Of a DNA stretch of 9,819 nt, positions 5,950-9,819 are shown piece after piece. The DNA is taken from contig RFHN01000096.1 of the NCBI GenBank assembly GCA_003695835.1, positions 1 to 9,819 of the forward strand, read 5' to 3'. Source of the DNA: Armatimonadota bacterium. Its GTDB lineage: Bacteria; Armatimonadota; Fimbriimonadia; Fimbriimonadales; ATM1. The notes beneath the pieces are model-generated. The model was not told the origin of the DNA, did not search any database, and was given only the letters and a program-made list of their open reading frames with translations. The position numbers and the translations under genes were made by a program. Position 1 is the stretch's first letter, and each line of letters opens with the position of its first letter.

Positions 5950-6586
5950 CCTTCGTTTCCTCTCCTCCTCGAGTTTCCGCCTCGGTCGCGCGGCGCGGTT
6001 CTCGGACCTGACCGACTCCGTACTCCCTCCGTACAGGCCCCAGCCCTGGCGCAAACCAGAACCGCAGTTCTCGCTCTTTCTCGTTTCCCGACCCGTCGAG
6101 CGTTTTCAAAGTTACCACGACCTTCACAGCCTCGACGGATCCGATCGCGAGTTCGAGCCGGTCCTTCGATGTTTTGATCTTGGCTTGGGCGTCCAGCTCG
6201 CGCGGTCCGATGATGTGCTTGCCTTTCCACTCCCACTCGCTCTCTACCGGCATGGGAAACTTGAGCAGCGGAATCGGCGGATCGAATCGTTCTGCGGGGT
6301 CAATCCAATAAACGAGCGCTACTTCCTTCGTGTTGGCTATATAGCCCTCGCGCTCAACGACCTTCCCTTCGTATACGATCGCGATCTCGCGCTTTTGTCC
6401 GTCGGTCTTCAGTTCGACGGCCGCGTCCGCCTTGAGATCGCCGACCTGCCAAAGCACGGGCGCATGTTTCCATTGTTCCGGAAAGAACTCCTGGTTGTAG
6501 TCAACCGTCTCCCCGATTTTCGGGCCGCCGCAAGTGCAGCCGCAGAGGAAAGCGAGCGCGACGATGCCTGCCGGAGCGACTCTCAT
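5939..6586 (-). CDS. Putative lipoprotein, fourth member of a tandem secreted family
   Basis: A 215-aa protein of unrecognised family. The N-terminus is a lipoprotein signal: a hydrophobic stretch (3-14) ending in LCGC, with C17 the probable lipidated residue. Two further cysteines (C15, C19) are packed beside it. The mature part is predicted beta-rich and carries the two motifs shared with the three genes before it: PIPLLKFPMPVESEWEW (104-120) and FWFAPGLGPV (176-185). The last 20 or so residues are strongly charged (Arg/Glu/Lys) and low in complexity, unlike its siblings. The start is an ATG forming an ATGA overlap with the previous stop, with GGGAGG 3 nt ahead. MoxR overlaps its end by 11 bp. 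It is probably anchored to a membrane on the periplasmic face. Function unknown. Confidence 0.8.
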   Translation of the reverse strand: MRVAPAGIVALAFLCGCTCGGPKIGETVDYNQEFFPEQWKHAPVLWQVGDLKADAAVELKTDGQKREIAIVYEGKVVEREGYIANTKEVALVYWIDPAERFDPPIPLLKFPMPVESEWEWKGKHIIGPRELDAQAKIKTSKDRLELAIGSVEAVKVVVTLKTLDGSGNEKERELRFWFAPGLGPVRREYGVGQVREPRRATEAETRGGEETKGDG

Positions 6587-7194
6587 TTGCCTCCCTCGAA
6601 CGAGACGAGCTCCATCGTTACTTTGGTGCCGTTCTTCCCTTTGACCTCTTGAACCTTCTTCACCAACCCGATTCCCGGAGCGTACCACTCCGTGCTTACG
6701 GTCTGCATGACCGCCACTTCGCGCCCGGTCGTGGCGTCGAATCGGACCTTGACGCAGGAACGTTTCTGCCCGAGAACGTCGAGCTCTTCAAATCCCTCGA
6801 CGCGCGCTTTGAATCGGAACGGTGTCAGCTCCGTGAGCACCGGCACACCGCCGTCGTACTCCCACGAGGCTCCGCGTTTCGGTTCGATGGGCAGGACGGG
6901 GATCGGACGACCCAGTGGCGTTGTCTCCTCGAGGGCGACGATGGTGTAGAAACCGTTCTGCTTCGCGTAGTAGCTTGTCTGAGCGACCTTGCCGTCCAGA
7001 ATGGACTGCATGGGGATCGCCTCGGCTCCTCGGATCGTTACCGGCTCCCCGCAGACGAGAGTTTGGCGCACCGCGAGCAACCCCGGATCGGCGACGACGT
7101 CGTACTCCCACTTCAGACCCGGACGCAGGGGGAAGTACTCGGCGGACGGCGTTTGCGCCGCGGCAAGGCAGGCGGCTGCGACCCAGGCGATCAT
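6583..7194 (-). CDS. Putative secreted protein, third member of the tandem family
   Basis: A 203-aa protein with a short Sec signal (MIAWVAAACLAAA, probable cleavage near residue 13 or 16). Unlike its siblings it lacks a good lipobox, so it is probably released into the periplasm or outside. It shows the family pattern most clearly: FPLRPGLKWEY (21-31), a second related stretch PIPVLPIEPKRGASWEY (97-113), and EWYAPGIGLV (169-178) near the C-terminus. The W-x-Y repeats at 29-31 and 111-113 suggest two related beta-sheet halves. The ATG overlaps the previous TGA by 4 bp (ATGA), with GGAGG rather far upstream (13 nt), so coupling with the upstream gene is likely. The segmental pattern recalls secreted proteins of the DUF3108 kind, but I cannot assign it. 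Function unknown. Confidence 0.8.
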   Translation of the reverse strand: MIAWVAAACLAAAQTPSAEYFPLRPGLKWEYDVVADPGLLAVRQTLVCGEPVTIRGAEAIPMQSILDGKVAQTSYYAKQNGFYTIVALEETTPLGRPIPVLPIEPKRGASWEYDGGVPVLTELTPFRFKARVEGFEELDVLGQKRSCVKVRFDATTGREVAVMQTVSTEWYAPGIGLVKKVQEVKGKNGTKVTMELVSFEGGK

Positions 7195-7904
7195 GGCGCC
7201 GGCACAGCCTCCATGGTGATCGTTGTTCCGACGGAGTTCGAGCCTTGCTGTTGAGCGAGGGTCATCTCGTCTTTCACCATCCCAACTCCCTCCGCATAAT
7301 AGATTACATCCTTGAGCGTTTGCGTCATCCCGTTGATTGTCGAGCTGCCCGTTGTCACGACCTTCCACGCTTTGAACGTGCCGAGAGGGACGGTTACGTC
7401 CGCTTTTCCGACGATCTCTGCCTTCACATCGAGAATCGTTTCGGATCCGCCCTGTTGGATCGTGGCCTTGTAGGTCCAAGTGTAGCCGGGCTTCATCTCC
7501 GCGGGCAACGTGATGAACGCCTGCGAGAACTCGGCGTTGTTCAGCCCAATCGCCCACACGCCATCCGGCCGCAATTCGTAGGTGTCGGTGTTTCCGTGCA
7601 GTGGCCCTCCGATGTTTGTGAAGACGACTCGCACAGCGTCTCCCACCTTCTTGACTTCAGCTCGGCGAACCAGGAAGGCTGTCTGCGATTGGGGGCCGGT
7701 GATCGTCATCTTGTAGTGCTGCTCCGTCTTCCAGGGAGCGCCGAAAACCCGGGCGCCCTCGTTGAGCAGCTCGCTGGGGATCTCCGTGACGACTTGATCC
7801 GCCTTCGCATCCGTTGAATCTGCCTTCGGCGCCTCGGACTTCTGACATCCGACCAGCGCGACGAGGACGAGCAGCGAGATGGTGGGCAGCCAAGCCTTTC
7901 TCAC
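7191..7904 (-). CDS. Putative lipoprotein, second member of the tandem family
   Basis: A 237-aa predicted lipoprotein. The signal has charged R2 and K3, a hydrophobic core (5-18) and lipobox LVGC, giving lipidation at C20. A Lys/Asp/Ala-rich linker (21-38) follows, a typical flexible tether. The mature domain is beta-rich, with LPAEMKPGYTWTY (133-145) and YYAEGVGMV (202-210) matching the motifs of its neighbours. The start is GTG, in a GTGA overlap with the preceding stop, with AAGGAG 10 nt upstream. A much longer reading frame exists upstream in the same phase, but that part lies inside the previous gene and would bury the signal peptide. It probably resides at the outer or inner membrane facing the periplasm. 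Function unknown. Confidence 0.8.
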   Translation of the reverse strand: MRKAWLPTISLLVLVALVGCQKSEAPKADSTDAKADQVVTEIPSELLNEGARVFGAPWKTEQHYKMTITGPQSQTAFLVRRAEVKKVGDAVRVVFTNIGGPLHGNTDTYELRPDGVWAIGLNNAEFSQAFITLPAEMKPGYTWTYKATIQQGGSETILDVKAEIVGKADVTVPLGTFKAWKVVTTGSSTINGMTQTLKDVIYYAEGVGMVKDEMTLAQQQGSNSVGTTITMEAVPAP

Positions 7905-8659
7905 TGGATCGTCGCTCCTTTGAGTCGGAGAATCGTCTTTCGGGCCATGTTCCTTCCCAGCTGTGTATCCACGTTTCGGACGACGCCCACGCCCGGCTTG
8001 AACCAATAGATACTTCGCGACGCCGGTGAATTGCTTCCGTCCGCAGGCTCGCTGATGATCTCGACGCGATACGCCTTTTCCCTTCCTTCGGCGGTGTCTA
8101 CTTCCATTTCACCCTGGAAGGTGATCGTTGTTTTCAGTTTGAGATTTGGGTCTTGCGTAATTCCCGTGCCCGTCCATTGGATCTGCTCTCCCTGTTTCAT
8201 CGGCCACTTGCAGATCGGGAGCGGCGGTTGGATCGTGTATTTCTTGCCCCCTTGGGTGATGCTCTTGAATGCGATCGTGTCTGCGGTGACTCGCACGTCG
8301 TAGGTGTTCACCAGTTCCCCTTGATCGGTCAACTCCTTAATGATCGCTTCCTTCCATCCGTCGCCTTCCTTGACCGACTCCACCTCCCAAGTGCGCAGTC
8401 CGACGGCGAGCACGCTCCCTCTTGCATCGGTTGTCGTGCTTTCCACTTCGTAGGTCCACCGGTTGCCTTGTTTGAGGGGAAGTAGGTCGAATGCGGATCC
8501 TTTCGCGGGTGCGGATGTCTCCACGTCCGCCCCCGGCGTTTTGTTCGCCGAGGGAGGTTGGCTGGGACCGCAAGCGAAAAGCAGCGAGATCCCTGCGAAG
8601 AGGGCGGCAGTCATGCCGATGGAGGGCTTACTGGTTGGCTGTCTTTGGGGTCTGATCAT
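7901..8659 (-). CDS. Putative lipoprotein, first member of the tandem family
   Basis: A 252-aa predicted lipoprotein. A basic n-region (R3, R6, K11) precedes a hydrophobic core (16-28) ending in lipobox LFAC, with lipidation at C30. A Pro/Ser/Ala-rich linker reaches about residue 54. Family motifs: LLPLKQGNRWTY (59-70), PLPICKWPMKQGEQIQW (146-162) and YWFKPGVGVV (218-227). The ATG at 8659 was chosen because AAAGGA ends 4 nt before it. It overlaps the SecD-like gene by 32 bp. The ATG at 8614 would also leave a lipobox but has no ribosome site. The next gene follows by a GTGA overlap. Role unknown; the conserved W-x-Y and G-x-G-x-V positions, shared by four consecutive genes, imply one fold repeated by duplication. 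Confidence 0.8.
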   Translation of the reverse strand: MIRPQRQPTSKPSIGMTAALFAGISLLFACGPSQPPSANKTPGADVETSAPAKGSAFDLLPLKQGNRWTYEVESTTTDARGSVLAVGLRTWEVESVKEGDGWKEAIIKELTDQGELVNTYDVRVTADTIAFKSITQGGKKYTIQPPLPICKWPMKQGEQIQWTGTGITQDPNLKLKTTITFQGEMEVDTAEGREKAYRVEIISEPADGSNSPASRSIYWFKPGVGVVRNVDTQLGRNMARKTILRLKGATIQ

Positions 8660-9803
8660 GGATTCCTTTAATGACTTGGACGGCTTTTCGGGCGTCCACC
8701 TCGTCCGAGACGTTGAGGATTTCGGCTACAGAATACTTCATTTCATGCTGCACGATTGGGGCGGCGATCGCGACGCCGTCCACTGCGAACAGAAGTTGAG
8801 GGTTTCCGTGGCGCCTCGTGTACTGCCACAAGCGCAGTCTGCCCTCGTCTGTGAGGCTGAGTTGCAGTGAGTACAGGTTGCGGTCCCGCACTGGGTCCGG
8901 GTACTCGGTGAGGTTTGCGTCCCGAATCTGGTTCTCGGTGACGAGAATGGTAACTCGTTCCAAAAGGTGCTCCGCCGTCGCGGCGTAGCGCTTCTTTCGG
9001 TCCTCGCTGAGAATCCGGAGTAGTGACGCGCGGACATCTTCGGGAGACTTGGACATTTCCGACCAAACCTCTTGCACGGCGCCGTAGAGAGCCGCGTTCG
9101 ACACCTCCACCCGCTCCCCGACGACCGGTTTCTTGAGGACCTCTTGCGCGAGACGCGTCTGATACCGCACCCGCACGTGGCCGACAACGGTGCGCTCGCC
9201 TCCCTCGGTCTTGATTCGGACGGGCACTTCCAAGCGAACGTAGATCCCCGTCCGCAGGTAGCCAAGATTGATGCGCGGAGCGGGCGCACCCGCCAGCGTC
9301 GTCCCCAACTGGTACTCCAACTTCGAACGAAGCGCTTCGTCCCCCTCGAGCGCGGCGCGGAGGTCTTTTTCTTCCCAGATCACGTCTTTCGGAGGGAAGG
9401 AAGCGGGATCCAAGTCGTTGAGCGATTCGAGAAGTTCGGAGAGCCTCTCGGCGTCGCCTTGAAGGGCCCCAACGAGAGCCTTGATCGGAATCGAAGGCCC
9501 GACCGCCGTGTCCATCTCGCCGCCCTCCCCTTCTTTGGCTTTTTCGTTGATCCCGCCGCGAACCAGCATGGCGATGCCGTTGGCGACGACGATTTGCTCC
9601 CCCGCCAACTCCACGCCGAAGAGATTTACGCGGCCCGGCTGCAGAGGCTCGAACTGTACACTGCCCACGCGCCACTCTGCGTAGAGGTAGTTGCCGCCGA
9701 ACCAGAGGCCGAGAACCACTAACACGGTGGCCGTGAAGAGGATCGCTCCGCGGTAACGGCGGAACGCCGACAGCTTAGTCGGTTGGGCGGCGTCGGTTGA
9801 CAT
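8628..9803 (-). CDS. Membrane-anchored protein with SecD P1-head-like C-terminal domain
   Basis: A 391-aa protein with a cytosolic N-tail (1-18), one transmembrane helix (about 19-41) and a large domain predicted to face the periplasm. Residues about 310-380 resemble the P1 head of the protein-export factor SecD: LYSLQLSLTDEGRLRLW (310-326), LLFAVDGVAIAAPIV (337-351) and a final helix SDEVDARKAVQVIKG (366-380) match the 'xLTxDEEG', 'lDGkvisAPvv' and 'eAkxLAxvLxxG' pattern. True SecD continues with five more membrane helices and an RND-type core; this protein stops right after the P1 region, so it cannot by itself form a SecDF pump. The middle part (about 100-300) is not recognised. It is the first gene of the operon, overlapping the next by 32 bp. 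The ATG is preceded by TAGAAT and no ribosome site. An auxiliary export or chaperone role is a guess. Confidence 0.75.
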   Translation of the reverse strand: MSTDAAQPTKLSAFRRYRGAILFTATVLVVLGLWFGGNYLYAEWRVGSVQFEPLQPGRVNLFGVELAGEQIVVANGIAMLVRGGINEKAKEGEGGEMDTAVGPSIPIKALVGALQGDAERLSELLESLNDLDPASFPPKDVIWEEKDLRAALEGDEALRSKLEYQLGTTLAGAPAPRINLGYLRTGIYVRLEVPVRIKTEGGERTVVGHVRVRYQTRLAQEVLKKPVVGERVEVSNAALYGAVQEVWSEMSKSPEDVRASLLRILSEDRKKRYAATAEHLLERVTILVTENQIRDANLTEYPDPVRDRNLYSLQLSLTDEGRLRLWQYTRRHGNPQLLFAVDGVAIAAPIVQHEMKYSVAEILNVSDEVDARKAVQVIKGIHDQTPKTANQ

Positions 9804-9816
9804 ACGGATAATTCTA
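9804..9816 (-). promoter_or_regulatory. Candidate leaderless promoter (-10) at the head of the operon
   Basis: On the minus strand TAGAAT (9816-9811) lies 7 nt before the ATG of the SecD-like gene, with no Shine-Dalgarno in between. A transcript from this box would start at or next to the A of the ATG. The -35 region is beyond the window edge. Confidence 0.5.
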
Positions 9817-9819
9817 CTA

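Noticed and set aside
5489..6652. A 387-codon plus-strand open frame opposite the MoxR and lipoprotein genes.
   Set aside because: It lies antisense to a certain AAA+ gene and a signal-bearing gene, its composition (Arg/Ser/Pro-rich, no domain) is that of an antisense shadow in GC-rich DNA, and no ribosome site or family resemblance is seen.
7195..7557. N-terminal extension of the third secreted protein.
   Set aside because: It would overlap the previous gene and hide the signal peptide that starts at 7194; the ATGA junction is typical of coupled starts.
6915..7817. A 300-codon plus-strand frame opposite two of the secreted genes.
   Set aside because: Arg-rich, low-complexity translation opposite coupled genes with signal peptides; typical antisense shadow.
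1..9819. CRISPR array, tRNA, rRNA, insertion sequence or phage genes.
   Set aside because: No repeated 25-40 bp units with spacers, no tRNA-like cloverleaf noticed, and no transposase, integrase or structural phage motifs in any convincing frame.

Overview
The window is about 9.8 kb of GC-rich, gene-dense bacterial chromosome. There is no IS element, phage gene, rRNA, tRNA or CRISPR array, and no gene-free stretch above about 110 bp. Envelope lipoproteins, frequent GTG/TTG starts and promoters with a TAGA(A/G)T-like -10 box close to the start codon suggest a diderm, free-living bacterium. My tentative guess is Armatimonadota (Fimbriimonas-like), but no marker gene proves it.

Left block (minus strand, read right to left): a stand-alone MmgE/PrpD-family protein (661-2040), then a small CopZ-like copper chaperone (420-638). 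The chaperone overlaps the N-terminus of a CopA-type copper ATPase that runs off the left edge (1-432). This is a chaperone-pump pair for cytoplasmic copper removal. purE (2082-2567, plus strand) diverges from the PrpD-like gene across only 41 bp. Those 41 bp hold a symmetric 34-bp dyad with a -10-like hexamer in each arm.

Main block (2677-9803, minus strand): nine tightly packed genes, almost all overlapping, reading leftwards from a probable leaderless promoter at the right edge. In order: a membrane protein with one TM helix and a SecD-P1-like domain; four secreted proteins or lipoproteins that look like ancient tandem paralogs (shared W-x-Y and aromatic-G-x-G-x-V motifs); a MoxR-family AAA+ ATPase; a stand-alone NIL (methionine-binding-like) domain protein; an acetyl-xylan-esterase-like alpha/beta hydrolase; and a PLP-dependent Cys/Met-metabolism enzyme. 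The block ends tail-to-tail with purE at a hairpin-rich 109-bp spacer.

The first six genes of the main block read as an envelope module: a periplasmic SecD-like protein, four secreted beta-rich proteins and a cytoplasmic AAA+ remodeller. I do not recognise it as a described system. The last three genes look like a sulfur amino acid/hydrolase module that may also have its own internal promoter. The functional link between the two halves is inferred from gene packing only.
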